Source: Candidatus Hydrogenedens sp.
GTDB taxonomy: Bacteria > Hydrogenedentota > Hydrogenedentia > Hydrogenedentales > Hydrogenedentaceae
DNA: 10,000 nucleotides
Assembly: GCA_020216745.1 (NCBI GenBank)
Contig: JAIWNQ010000034.1
Location: forward strand, 1 to 10,000
Direction of reading: 5' to 3'
The notes below the pieces were generated by a model. That model was not told the DNA's origin. It was given only the letters and a program-made list of their open reading frames with translations, and ran no database searches. Position numbers and translations under genes: made by a program. Position 1 is the first letter of the stretch. Each line of letters opens with the position of its first letter. Of this stretch, positions 1 to 6,526 are shown one piece after another.

Positions 1-1
1 T

Positions 2-577
2 ACGTCATCAGTACCCATCGATTCGGCTTCAAGTCCATATACAGGAGAATTTGCACCTATAATGCCTTTATCTACGTTCCAAGGAGAGAATATGCACGGA
101 AGATGGACACTTCAGGTTGCGGATGCTGTCTCTGGAGAGGTAGGTCGTGTTGAAGAATGGGCTTTAATCTTCAACAAATGTCAGGAAGAAGGTGAAGGCA
201 CTACAGAAGGTCAAATAGAAGAAGGGACTATTGAAGGAATAACTGAAGGACAACCAGAAGAGGGTGAAGGAGAAATAACTTATCATCATAGTTTAGATTC
301 GAATGGAAATTGGCAAATTGAACTTGTTGAACTTCTCCGTGCAATTCAGTTCTACAATGTTGGAGGATATTCTTGTAAACCGGGGACTGAAGATGGTTAT
401 GCTCCCATACCTGATGGACCAAGAAATTGTAGGAATCATTCTGCTGACTATAATCCAGCTGACTTCAATATTAATTTATATGAAGTGTTAAGAGTTATTC
501 AACTATTTAATTCTGCTGGGGGATATTATCATTGTGACCCCAATAGTGAAGATGGCTTTGCTCCCGGATTAGAATAG
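2..577 (+). CDS. C-terminal part of a secreted protein: P-domain end, EGE linker, dockerin-like tail (5' partial)
   Basis: The frame is open from base 2 with no stop, so the gene begins before the window. The first internal ATG (62) is not a credible start because it lies inside a conserved domain. About 191 residues are visible. Residues 1-60 look like the last strands of a proprotein-convertase P/Homo B domain: a GRWTLQV-D-G-GRVEEWALIFN pattern, the usual Gly-x-Trp-x-Leu ... Gly-x-(hydrophobic)-x-x-Trp-x-Leu core. In other proteins this domain follows a subtilisin-like protease or is a stand-alone secreted beta-sandwich; the catalytic part, if any, is not in the window. Residues 62-91 are an acidic low-complexity Glu/Gly/Thr linker. 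Residues 96-191 hold two related repeats with ELLRAIQFYN / EVLRVIQLFN helices and EDGYAP / EDGFAPG ends. The protein is probably exported, with the tail as an attachment or sorting module (inference). It converges on the CrtI-family gene with 25 bases between stops. Confidence 0.8.
   Translation, partial: TSSVPIDSASSPYTGEFAPIMPLSTFQGENMHGRWTLQVADAVSGEVGRVEEWALIFNKCQEEGEGTTEGQIEEGTIEGITEGQPEEGEGEITYHHSLDSNGNWQIELVELLRAIQFYNVGGYSCKPGTEDGYAPIPDGPRNCRNHSADYNPADFNINLYEVLRVIQLFNSAGGYYHCDPNSEDGFAPGLE
185..274 (+). repeat. Acidic EGE-type low-complexity linker within the first gene
   Basis: About 30 codons encode almost only Glu, Gly, Thr, Ile and Gln, in short units such as EGEGTTEGQ and EEGTIEGITEGQ. 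The DNA is purine-rich, with repeated 'gaagg' and 'gaaggt' units. It separates the P domain from the dockerin-like tail and should be a flexible, strongly negative spacer. Such tracts vary in length between paralogues by slippage (inference). Confidence 0.75.
287..436 (+). repeat. Dockerin-like repeat unit 1 (protein level)
   Basis: This unit has the order His-Ser-x-Asp-Ser-Asn-Gly-Asn, a Leu-Val-Glu-Leu-Leu-Arg-Ala-Ile-Gln-Phe-Tyr-Asn helix, a GGYSC turn, then TEDGYAP. It resembles a dockerin half: an acidic/Asn calcium-like loop followed by a short helix. It matches unit 2 in order and spacing but the two have diverged at DNA level. Calcium binding is inferred, not shown. Confidence 0.65.
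437..574 (+). repeat. Dockerin-like repeat unit 2 (protein level)
   Basis: The second copy begins HSADYNPADFNINLYEVLR, continues VIQLFN, a GGYYHC turn and SEDGFAPG, and ends two residues later at the stop codon. It aligns with unit 1 over its whole length. The loop has Asp/Asn at alternating positions, as in dockerin calcium loops. Its place at the extreme C-terminus fits an anchoring or sorting role. Confidence 0.65.
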
Positions 578-602
578 ATAAATATAACACAGTTTTTCTA
601 TA

Positions 603-2084
603 TTATTTGTCGTATTTTCCCATTATCAATTGTGACGTAATTCGTGCAGATTCGTAAATTGTAGGTAATCCACTGCCTGGATGTGTTCCACCTCCTACCA
701 GATAACAATGATCTATTTCTTCAAATTTATTATGCGGTCTAAAATACAGCATTTGTCCCAAATTATGAGCCAAATTAAATGTCGCTCCGTTATACACTCC
801 TATTTGTTCCCAATCCAGTGGAGTTATACAATGCTCTACTTTGATGTGATTATCTATATCTTTCATGGTGGTTCTCTCTTTAATTCTATCTATAACCTTA
901 TTCCTGTATTCCTGTCTAATGTCTTCCCACTTAATACCAGAGGTATTATTTGGAACAGGAACCAATACGTAAAGAGCAGAATGTCCTTCAGGTGCAAGTG
1001 TTTTGTCTAATAAACTTGCATTTCGTATATAGAAAGAAAAATCTTCTGACAATACCTTACGATTTGCAATGTCTTCCGTATTCTGATAGTAATTGTCAGC
1101 AAAATGGATTGTGTGGTGCACTTCATCATATAGTTTATCCAAACCAAGATATAGCATAAATGTAGAACATGAATATTTCTTTTTCTTTAATTTATCTGGT
1201 GCATATTTTTTCAATAAATCCCCTTTAAACAAACTACTCATAGCATACGCAAAATCTGCATTAATAATAACTTCATCCGCTTTCATTTTTGTTCCATCTT
1301 CTAAAACGACACCATGAGCAGACCCATTATCGACAACAACCCGTTCTACTTTTGTATTTGTATATATTTCTCCTCCATATTCATTTATTACCTTTGCCAT
1401 AGAACTTGAAATTTCAGATAAACCTCCCTCGACATGGTCAATTCCAAATTCATGTTCTACATAAGCAATCATAGCAAAAGCGCCGGGACATTCCCATGGT
1501 GACATCCCCAAGTATTTACTTTGGAAACAAAAACAGATACGAAGATTTTCCTCTTTATAGTAATCTGAAAGCACATCGTTTACTGTTCTTCCAATAGCAA
1601 GATGTGGTAGTGCAAACATTAAATCTTTTCCTACCATGTCAAATATCGAAAGATACGGCTTTTCTAAACATTTTCTCATATATTTAAACCGATTGGCTTC
1701 CCTCTTCATAAAATATTTAAAGCCCTCGCCTCCATTTGGAAATAATTTTTCAATTCTGTCAGCCATTTCTTTATGGTCATCTGTAACATCCAGATAAAAA
1801 TCTTTAAATGCCAATCGATACATAGGATTTAATTTATAAATTTTAAGGTAATCATGTACATCTCTCCCTGCTAATTGGAACACTTGTTCCAGGACGTAAC
1901 GCATCATCAAAAAAGTAGGTCCTAAATCAAATTTATAATTTCCAAATTGTAAATATTTATTTCTTCCTCCAACGATTGGATCTTTCTCAAAGATTGTCAC
2001 CTTAAAACCATGACTTGCAAGTATCATTCCAGCGGTTAAACCTCCTGGGCCTGCTCCTATAATTACGATGTGCGGTGAGTTCAT
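603..2084 (-). CDS. CrtI-family FAD-dependent desaturase/oxidoreductase (phytoene desaturase-like)
   Basis: This 493-residue protein has the normal length and both ends of the phytoene desaturase/CrtI family. The N-terminus is an FAD Rossmann motif, GAGPGGL at residues 10-16, with the ribose-binding Glu33 and GGR at 39-41. A middle segment 'EGGLSEI...GGEIYTNTKVERV' is the usual second dinucleotide-fold region. Residues 461-479 (YLVGGGTHPGSGLPTIYES) closely match the bacterial-type phytoene dehydrogenase signature. Family members desaturate, isomerise or oxidise phytoene, diapophytoene or related polyprenes using bound FAD at the membrane. The exact substrate cannot be told from sequence, and no phytoene/squalene synthase (CrtB-like) gene is in the window, so I give no symbol. 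The ATG start at 2084 is backed by a strong AGGAGA site 10 bases upstream. It is the last gene of the minus-strand group, 23 bases after the ThiF stop. Confidence 0.88.
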   Translation of the reverse strand: MNSPHIVIIGAGPGGLTAGMILASHGFKVTIFEKDPIVGGRNKYLQFGNYKFDLGPTFLMMRYVLEQVFQLAGRDVHDYLKIYKLNPMYRLAFKDFYLDVTDDHKEMADRIEKLFPNGGEGFKYFMKREANRFKYMRKCLEKPYLSIFDMVGKDLMFALPHLAIGRTVNDVLSDYYKEENLRICFCFQSKYLGMSPWECPGAFAMIAYVEHEFGIDHVEGGLSEISSSMAKVINEYGGEIYTNTKVERVVVDNGSAHGVVLEDGTKMKADEVIINADFAYAMSSLFKGDLLKKYAPDKLKKKKYSCSTFMLYLGLDKLYDEVHHTIHFADNYYQNTEDIANRKVLSEDFSFYIRNASLLDKTLAPEGHSALYVLVPVPNNTSGIKWEDIRQEYRNKVIDRIKERTTMKDIDNHIKVEHCITPLDWEQIGVYNGATFNLAHNLGQMLYFRPHNKFEEIDHCYLVGGGTHPGSGLPTIYESARITSQLIMGKYDK

Positions 2085-2094
2085 ATATAAACGT

Positions 2095-2104
2095 TCTCCT
2101 TTCT
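2095..2104 (-). promoter_or_regulatory. Ribosome binding site of the CrtI-family gene
   Basis: On the minus strand AGAAAGGAGA lies 10 bases before the ATG at 2084, just upstream of the start and within the short gap after the ThiF stop. It is the strongest Shine-Dalgarno match in the minus-strand group and fixes the start. Confidence 0.7.
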
Positions 2105-2107
2105 AAA

Positions 2108-2926
2108 TCAAGGTTTATCCTCACTCATGATTACACGCAAAACCATATTCGCCTGCATATGTGCAACAATACCTACTCTGGGAGACATTAATCCTACACC
2201 CTGCATTGCTGAATGTTCCTCATCACCAACAACATAAAAATATGGAGTAATTTTTCGAACTCGAATTGTGTTAGATGAATAATATCCTGCAACTCCGGAG
2301 GCACTAATTATCGACTTTTTAGGATATATTTTTTGAAAATTTTCTATTAACATTCGTTTAGCAATATCTGTATCAAATGCTTCTACAAGAATATCTATAT
2401 CCGAAAATAATTCGGCTATGTTCGTTTCATCTACTTTAATGGTATGGATCACAACATTAACATACGGATTTATCTCGTAAATCATCTGTTTCATCACTTC
2501 TGTTTTAAACAACCCTATATGACGTAAAAAATAGTGTTGACGATTTAAATTACTGGGTTCGACTACATCGAAATCAACGAGGACCAATTTGCCTATACCT
2601 ACTCGTGCCAGTGCTATCGCAACATTGGAACCAAGCCCTCCTAATCCAGCAATTCCCACAGAACTGTTCTTAATTTTCTTATGAACACCTGGCGTATGCC
2701 TTGCAACCATTAAGGTTTCTAACTCATCTTCAGAAGGTATTTCCCCTTTTTTTATTAAGACGACTCTATCCCCTTCTAAAACTTTTTGTGACAAATTATC
2801 AACAGAGATTGGAAACCCATTTAATATTACTAAATCTGCGGTGGGTTTAAATTTTTGTTTAATGTCGTCTAATGTTACCCCCTCTGAGAATTCATATTGT
2901 TTTTCATTAACAAAAACTTTAATCAC
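2108..2926 (-). CDS. thiF: ThiS-ThiF fusion: sulfur-carrier adenylyltransferase (ThiF family 2)
   Basis: From a GTG start the protein has 272 residues. Residues 1-60 form a ThiS-like beta-grasp domain (IKVFVNEKQYEF, NGFPI, EGDRVVLIKKGEIP). It lacks the C-terminal Gly-Gly of a free ThiS, so it is probably a structural or docking domain rather than the carrier. After an ARHTPGVH segment (75-82) comes the E1-like fold: nucleotide loop GLGGLGSN (94-101), LVDFDVVEPSNLNRQ (116-130) and a distal MSPRVGIVAHMQAN segment. E1-like ThiF enzymes adenylate the C-terminus of ThiS for thiazole synthesis. There is not one cysteine in this reading, so there is no Zn CxxC pair and no thioester Cys as in E. coli ThiF. 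I chose GTG because GAGG lies 8 bases upstream and the ThiS strand starts there. The frame is open further upstream to an ATG at 3031, but that part overlaps the permease. No thiS, thiG or thiH is nearby. Confidence 0.87.
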   Translation of the reverse strand: MIKVFVNEKQYEFSEGVTLDDIKQKFKPTADLVILNGFPISVDNLSQKVLEGDRVVLIKKGEIPSEDELETLMVARHTPGVHKKIKNSSVGIAGLGGLGSNVAIALARVGIGKLVLVDFDVVEPSNLNRQHYFLRHIGLFKTEVMKQMIYEINPYVNVVIHTIKVDETNIAELFSDIDILVEAFDTDIAKRMLIENFQKIYPKKSIISASGVAGYYSSNTIRVRKITPYFYVVGDEEHSAMQGVGLMSPRVGIVAHMQANMVLRVIMSEDKP

Positions 2927-2934
2927 ATAAGTAG

Positions 2935-2938
2935 CCTC
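2935..2938 (-). promoter_or_regulatory. Ribosome binding site deciding the GTG start of thiF
   Basis: GAGG on the minus strand is 8 bases upstream of the GTG at 2926 and a few bases beyond the permease stop at 2941. An out-of-frame ATG overlaps the GTG (2926-2928) but would not read the ThiF frame. The site supports the short start over the 3031 ATG. Confidence 0.5.
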
Positions 2939-2940
2939 AA

Positions 2941-3891
2941 TTATATTTTCTGAAAAATCTTCAATCTTCCACGGTAAACATCTGCAATTACAGCTAAAAT
3001 AATTACAGCACCGGTTATAACTCTCTTCCAAGGCTCCGGCACACCAATTTGCACAAGTCCTACTTCTAACGTCGCTATAATAATAACACCCAACACCGTT
3101 CCAATAACTGAGCCTTTTCCGCCACTTAGGCTATTACCTCCAATAACTGCTGAAGCAATGGCTGATAATTCGTACCCAATTCCTGCATTAGGGTCGGACG
3201 AACTTAATCGTGCACAGTGCAACAACCCTGCAAGAGCAGATAAGAAACCGGAAATAACATAAACAGAAAATATTAATTTTCGGGTATTTATTCCAGATAA
3301 ATGAGCAGTTTCTTCTTTCGCACCAACGGCAAAACAATGCCGACCAAAAGGAGTATTTACTAATAGAATATGGGCAATGATAACTATTACCATTGCTAAA
3401 AAAAGAGGTAAACGTATTCCAAACAAATTTGGTTCAGCAATATTATCAAGGGTAGAACTTAAATACTGTGTTTGTGATTTAGTGAATAAATAAGTAAGTC
3501 CCCTACCTGCCTCTAACATCCCCAAAGTCACAATAAAAGCAGGAATACGCCATTGAGTTATAATAAACCCATTAATAGTTCCACAAATAACCCCCGTTAC
3601 TAAACAAGCAACAATCGCCAGTGGTAATGGATATTTTTGAACGAGTAAAATACCTAATACAGCTCCAGACAACCCTAACACCGAACCAACCGAAAGGTCA
3701 ATCCCTCCAATAATTAATACCATTGACATACCAATGGACAAAAGCAAAATGTGTGGTATTTGATTCAAAATAGTTATCAATGTGGAATAAGAAAAAAAGT
3801 ACTGAGATTTTAAACTAAAAAATCCAATTAGTAGGCAAAGTGCTAACAGTAATCCTATTTGTTCTTTTACAAAATTAATAATTATCTTCAT
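2941..3891 (-). CDS. ABC sugar transporter permease, RbsC type
   Basis: This 316-residue integral membrane protein belongs to the branched-chain/ribose permease group (BPD_transp_2). It should form the inner-membrane channel of a sugar importer. Family marks include GGIDLSVGSVLGLSG near residue 65, TLGMLEAGRGLTYL, the cytoplasmic coupling segment FGRHCFAVGAKEETAHLSGIN, and ASAVIGGNSLSGGKGSVIGT. Eight or more hydrophobic segments are visible, starting at about residue 12. The end (VIILAVIADVYRGRLK) is typical of the family. I chose the ATG at 3891; a TTG two codons upstream (3897) is an alternative, and neither has a strong ribosome site, so translation may be coupled to the binding-protein gene whose stop is 13 bases away. 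The substrate is likely a pentose, hexose or similar sugar, not decidable here. No RbsA-type ATPase gene is adjacent. Confidence 0.93.
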   Translation of the reverse strand: MKIIINFVKEQIGLLLALCLLIGFFSLKSQYFFSYSTLITILNQIPHILLLSIGMSMVLIIGGIDLSVGSVLGLSGAVLGILLVQKYPLPLAIVACLVTGVICGTINGFIITQWRIPAFIVTLGMLEAGRGLTYLFTKSQTQYLSSTLDNIAEPNLFGIRLPLFLAMVIVIIAHILLVNTPFGRHCFAVGAKEETAHLSGINTRKLIFSVYVISGFLSALAGLLHCARLSSSDPNAGIGYELSAIASAVIGGNSLSGGKGSVIGTVLGVIIIATLEVGLVQIGVPEPWKRVITGAVIILAVIADVYRGRLKIFQKI

Positions 3892-3904
3892 GCTCAAATT
3901 TCTT

Positions 3905-4879
3905 TTACTTTTTTACTACTAAATCAACAGGTGTTTCTTTATCTGCGGGTATATTTTTTGTGTTTAGACATTCTAAGGCATATTCTATACCATAAATAGC
4001 CAACTGGTCTGCATGTTGGTCCGCCGTTGCTAATAATTCACCTTTTTCCAACAACTCATTTGCTGCTGAAATATTATCGAAACCAACAACTTTTACTTTA
4101 TCAATAAGTCCCACTGCTTTTAATGCAGATATTGTCCCTAATGCCATACTATCATTTGCACAGAAAATCCCTTTGATTTCCGGTTTTTCTGTCATCAATG
4201 CGGACACTACTTTATTTGCTTTTGACATTTCCCAATCACCATTTTCTTCTGCAACTAACTTTAGCCCTCGCTCTTGAATGGCATCTAAAAACCCTAATCG
4301 TCTTTGGATTGCATTATAAGCGGTGGGGACACCATTAATTATAGCCACTGCATCGCCGGGTTGTAACTGTTGAGCAAGATAATCACCCACTTTTTTTGCC
4401 CCTTTACGATTATCTGGACCTACAAAGGGAATCTGTACCTCATTTTCGCGGACGACATCAGTATCAAAACGATTATCAATATTGATAACAATGATACCTG
4501 CTTTCAATGCCTTCTTACATACTGGTACTAATGCTTTTGAATCTGCTGGGGCAATAACGATAGCGTCGACACGTTGTCCTATCATACTTTCTACCAATTG
4601 CACTTGACGATTTATATCTAATTCATCTTTAATACCTTCAACAATCAATTCGTATTCAGAAGAATGCTCCTTATTATGCCTCCTTGCACCCTCTTCCATT
4701 GTTTTAAAAAATTCATTTGCCAACGATTTCATTATTAAGGCAATTCGTGGTTTTTCCCTTTTTGTGCCTTTATCCTCTGCATTTTGGACTTTTCCACAAC
4801 CTACGACAATCATTAACAAACACACAAACATTGTGACATAAATACCAAACACACACGTATTCGTTCCTTCATTCTTCAT
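3905..4879 (-). CDS. Sugar ABC transporter substrate-binding lipoprotein, RbsB type
   Basis: From the chosen ATG the protein has 324 residues, normal for a periplasmic-binding-protein (Peripla_BP_4) sugar receptor. A hydrophobic signal segment ends in a lipobox VVGC, with Cys28 as the predicted lipidated residue. Then come the family strands and helices: RIALIMKSLANEFFKTMEEGA, VDAIVIAPADSKALVPVCKKA, VINIDNRFD, VPFVGPDNRKGAKKVGDYL, a GIFCANDSMALGTISAL motif and VKVVGFDNI. It captures a sugar and delivers it to the permease encoded next. The ATG at 4885 is also in frame, but AAGGAGT abuts it; the ATG at 4879 has 7 bases of spacing and is preferred. The +2 residue after Cys is Gly. The sugar may be ribose, galactose, xylose or similar and is not decidable by eye. 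Confidence 0.92.
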   Translation of the reverse strand: MKNEGTNTCVFGIYVTMFVCLLMIVVGCGKVQNAEDKGTKREKPRIALIMKSLANEFFKTMEEGARRHNKEHSSEYELIVEGIKDELDINRQVQLVESMIGQRVDAIVIAPADSKALVPVCKKALKAGIIVINIDNRFDTDVVRENEVQIPFVGPDNRKGAKKVGDYLAQQLQPGDAVAIINGVPTAYNAIQRRLGFLDAIQERGLKLVAEENGDWEMSKANKVVSALMTEKPEIKGIFCANDSMALGTISALKAVGLIDKVKVVGFDNISAANELLEKGELLATADQHADQLAIYGIEYALECLNTKNIPADKETPVDLVVKK

Positions 4880-4885
4880 AACCAT

Positions 4886-4892
4886 ACTCCTT
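4886..4892 (-). promoter_or_regulatory. Ribosome binding site of the sugar-binding protein gene
   Basis: AAGGAGT on the minus strand leaves only one base before the ATG at 4885 but seven before the in-frame ATG at 4879. It therefore points to the second ATG as the true start. It lies in the 24-base gap after the zwf stop. Confidence 0.65.
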
Positions 4893-4903
4893 ATACTTTA
4901 TTT

Positions 4904-6379
4904 TTACCATGCGGTACCATATTTACTTGCTAATAAATCAGCCGTATATGGTCCATCTAAACCAAATGGATATATTACAGGCTGAATTCGTTTCTTCTCC
5001 ATCTCATGTAAAACAGGACTAAAAATATCCCATGCTGCTTCTAACTCATCGGAACGGATAAATAAACTTTTATCTCCACGAATTATATCTAATAACAGTA
5101 GTTCGTATGCATCCGGAACAGGTGTTACAAATGCAGATTCATAGGACAAATCAAGATTAGATTCTCCAAGCACAAGTGACAATCCAGGAATTTTATTAAC
5201 AATCCTTAAAGCAATCATAGCATCTGGCTGAACTCGAATAATTAATTCATTAGGTAAAAGTTGTGGTGCTGTCTCTGTAAAAATATTTCCTGGAACTTCC
5301 CTATACTGAATTTTTATTTCCGTCATCCTTTTTGATAATCCTTTTCCTGCTCTCAGTAAAAAGGGAACTCCATCCCATCTCCGATTTTTAACAAATAAAG
5401 ATACTGCTGCATAGGTAGGGGTAATTGAATCTTTTGGAACCCCTTCTTCTTCGCGATATCCATGTTTAACCTCACATTTCTTACACTGCAAAATACCAGG
5501 ACCATACTGCCCTATAACCAATTGCGATAATGTAATAGGAGAAATACATCTTAACACCTTTACTTTTTCATCACGAATATAATCCGCTTCTAATTTTATA
5601 GGCTGTTCCATTGCAACTAATGCGACCATCTGCAACAAATGATTTTGCATTACATCCCTAATTATTCCATATTCATCAAAATATCCACCTCGACCTTCAA
5701 TACCAATATCCTCCATCCATGATATACGGACATTTTGTATATACTGCCGATTCCATAGCGGTTCCAGTATTAAATTAGCAAATCGCAAAACCATTAGATT
5801 TTGAATCACCTCTTTCGCAAGATAATGGTCAATACGATATACTTGTTCTTCTCTAAAAACTTTCTGCAATCCTGAGGTTAACTCATCAGAACTCTCTCTA
5901 TCCCTTCCAAATGGTTTTTCTACCACAACCCGTGTCCATACATCTTCCCCTTGACTATGGATAAGATTAGAGTGGGCAAGGGCATTCGATACTGTTAGAA
6001 ATAAGAATGGAGGTATAGCAAGATAATAAATCTTATTCGATAACTTCCCTTCTTCCAACTCCTTTATTAACTTTCCTATCTTTTCATAATCCTGATACTC
6101 ATCATAATTACCTCTACAGTAAAAACATCTCGTTAAAAATTCATCTATATCTTGGGTATTGTGAGCCTGACTCAATAAAAAAGCCCTTATCTTCTCTCGA
6201 AATGACTCGTTATTCATATCCGTTCTTGCAAAGCCAATAATTCTAAATTTCTGAGGCAATAATTTTTTAGCAAACAATGCATAAAAAGCGGGGAATATCT
6301 TACGTAACGAAAGGTCACCTGAAGCCCCTATAACTACAACCGTTAAATTTTTTTGTAATGATGAATTACTAATAGGCAT
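4904..6379 (-). CDS. zwf: Glucose-6-phosphate 1-dehydrogenase
   Basis: This 491-residue cytoplasmic enzyme oxidises glucose 6-phosphate to 6-phosphogluconolactone with NADP+ (or NAD+), the entry step of the oxidative pentose phosphate or Entner-Doudoroff pathway. Visible marks are the dinucleotide motif GASGDLSLRK (18-27), EKPFG (154-158), the active-site segment RIDHYLAKE (182-190, with Asp184 and phosphate-binding His185) and GRGGYFDEYGIIRDVMQNHLLQ-type sequence at 229-250, where His247 is the expected catalytic base. The C-terminal half (VKNRRWDGVPFLLRAGKGL, then ELIIRVQPDA) reads closer to the eukaryote-like branch of the family than to the E. coli enzyme. Two unusual Cys-x-x-Cys pairs are present, Cys85/Cys88 and Cys299/Cys302. 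The ATG at 6379 has an AGGA site about 11 bases upstream. It is the first gene of the minus-strand group, so its promoter likely lies in 6380-6526. Confidence 0.96.
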   Translation of the reverse strand: MPISNSSLQKNLTVVVIGASGDLSLRKIFPAFYALFAKKLLPQKFRIIGFARTDMNNESFREKIRAFLLSQAHNTQDIDEFLTRCFYCRGNYDEYQDYEKIGKLIKELEEGKLSNKIYYLAIPPFLFLTVSNALAHSNLIHSQGEDVWTRVVVEKPFGRDRESSDELTSGLQKVFREEQVYRIDHYLAKEVIQNLMVLRFANLILEPLWNRQYIQNVRISWMEDIGIEGRGGYFDEYGIIRDVMQNHLLQMVALVAMEQPIKLEADYIRDEKVKVLRCISPITLSQLVIGQYGPGILQCKKCEVKHGYREEEGVPKDSITPTYAAVSLFVKNRRWDGVPFLLRAGKGLSKRMTEIKIQYREVPGNIFTETAPQLLPNELIIRVQPDAMIALRIVNKIPGLSLVLGESNLDLSYESAFVTPVPDAYELLLLDIIRGDKSLFIRSDELEAAWDIFSPVLHEMEKKRIQPVIYPFGLDGPYTADLLASKYGTAW

Positions 6380-6526
6380 AATACAAACAATCCTATCTAT
6401 TTTTAAACACCTTATAAAATCAATTAAAATAACATTAAAATCATAATTTATATTTTATAATCATAACAAGCGGGAATTAAGATAACACAAAAACTATTAT
6501 AGTAAAATCCAAAAAGGAGAAATAGA
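6380..6526. promoter_or_regulatory. Divergent promoter region between zwf and the lipoprotein gene
   Basis: This 147-base, very AT-rich gap separates two genes read outward, so it should carry promoters for both. A perfect -10-like TATAAT is at 6456-6461 on the plus strand, but no good TTGACA lies 16-18 bases upstream, and in such AT-rich DNA the match may be chance. TATTAT at 6495-6500 is a second candidate. The octamer AATCATAA occurs twice, at 6439-6446 and 6459-6466, exactly 20 bases apart. I see no riboswitch or stable hairpin. Confidence 0.45.
6514..6520 (+). promoter_or_regulatory. Ribosome binding site of the 529-residue lipoprotein gene
   Basis: AAGGAGA ends six bases before the ATG at 6527, a near-ideal Shine-Dalgarno spacing, and fixes the start. 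Confidence 0.65.

Noticed and set aside
578..602. A possible terminator between the convergent genes, because of a short T run.
   Set aside because: I could not find a stable stem before the T run on either strand.
681..1317. Three overlapping plus-strand reading frames opposite the CrtI-family gene.
   Set aside because: They overlap one another and a well-supported gene, and their translations look like random antisense sequence.
2927..2940. A thiamine (TPP) riboswitch upstream of thiF.
   Set aside because: The gap to the permease is far too short to hold one, and no such fold is seen in the operon's leader at 6380-6526.
2927..3031. An N-terminal extension of the ThiF frame up to the ATG at 3031, giving 307 residues with a Cys-rich start.
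   Set aside because: These 35 codons overlap the end of the permease gene by about 90 bases in another frame, encode no recognisable domain, and the ThiS-like domain begins at the GTG with its own GAGG site.
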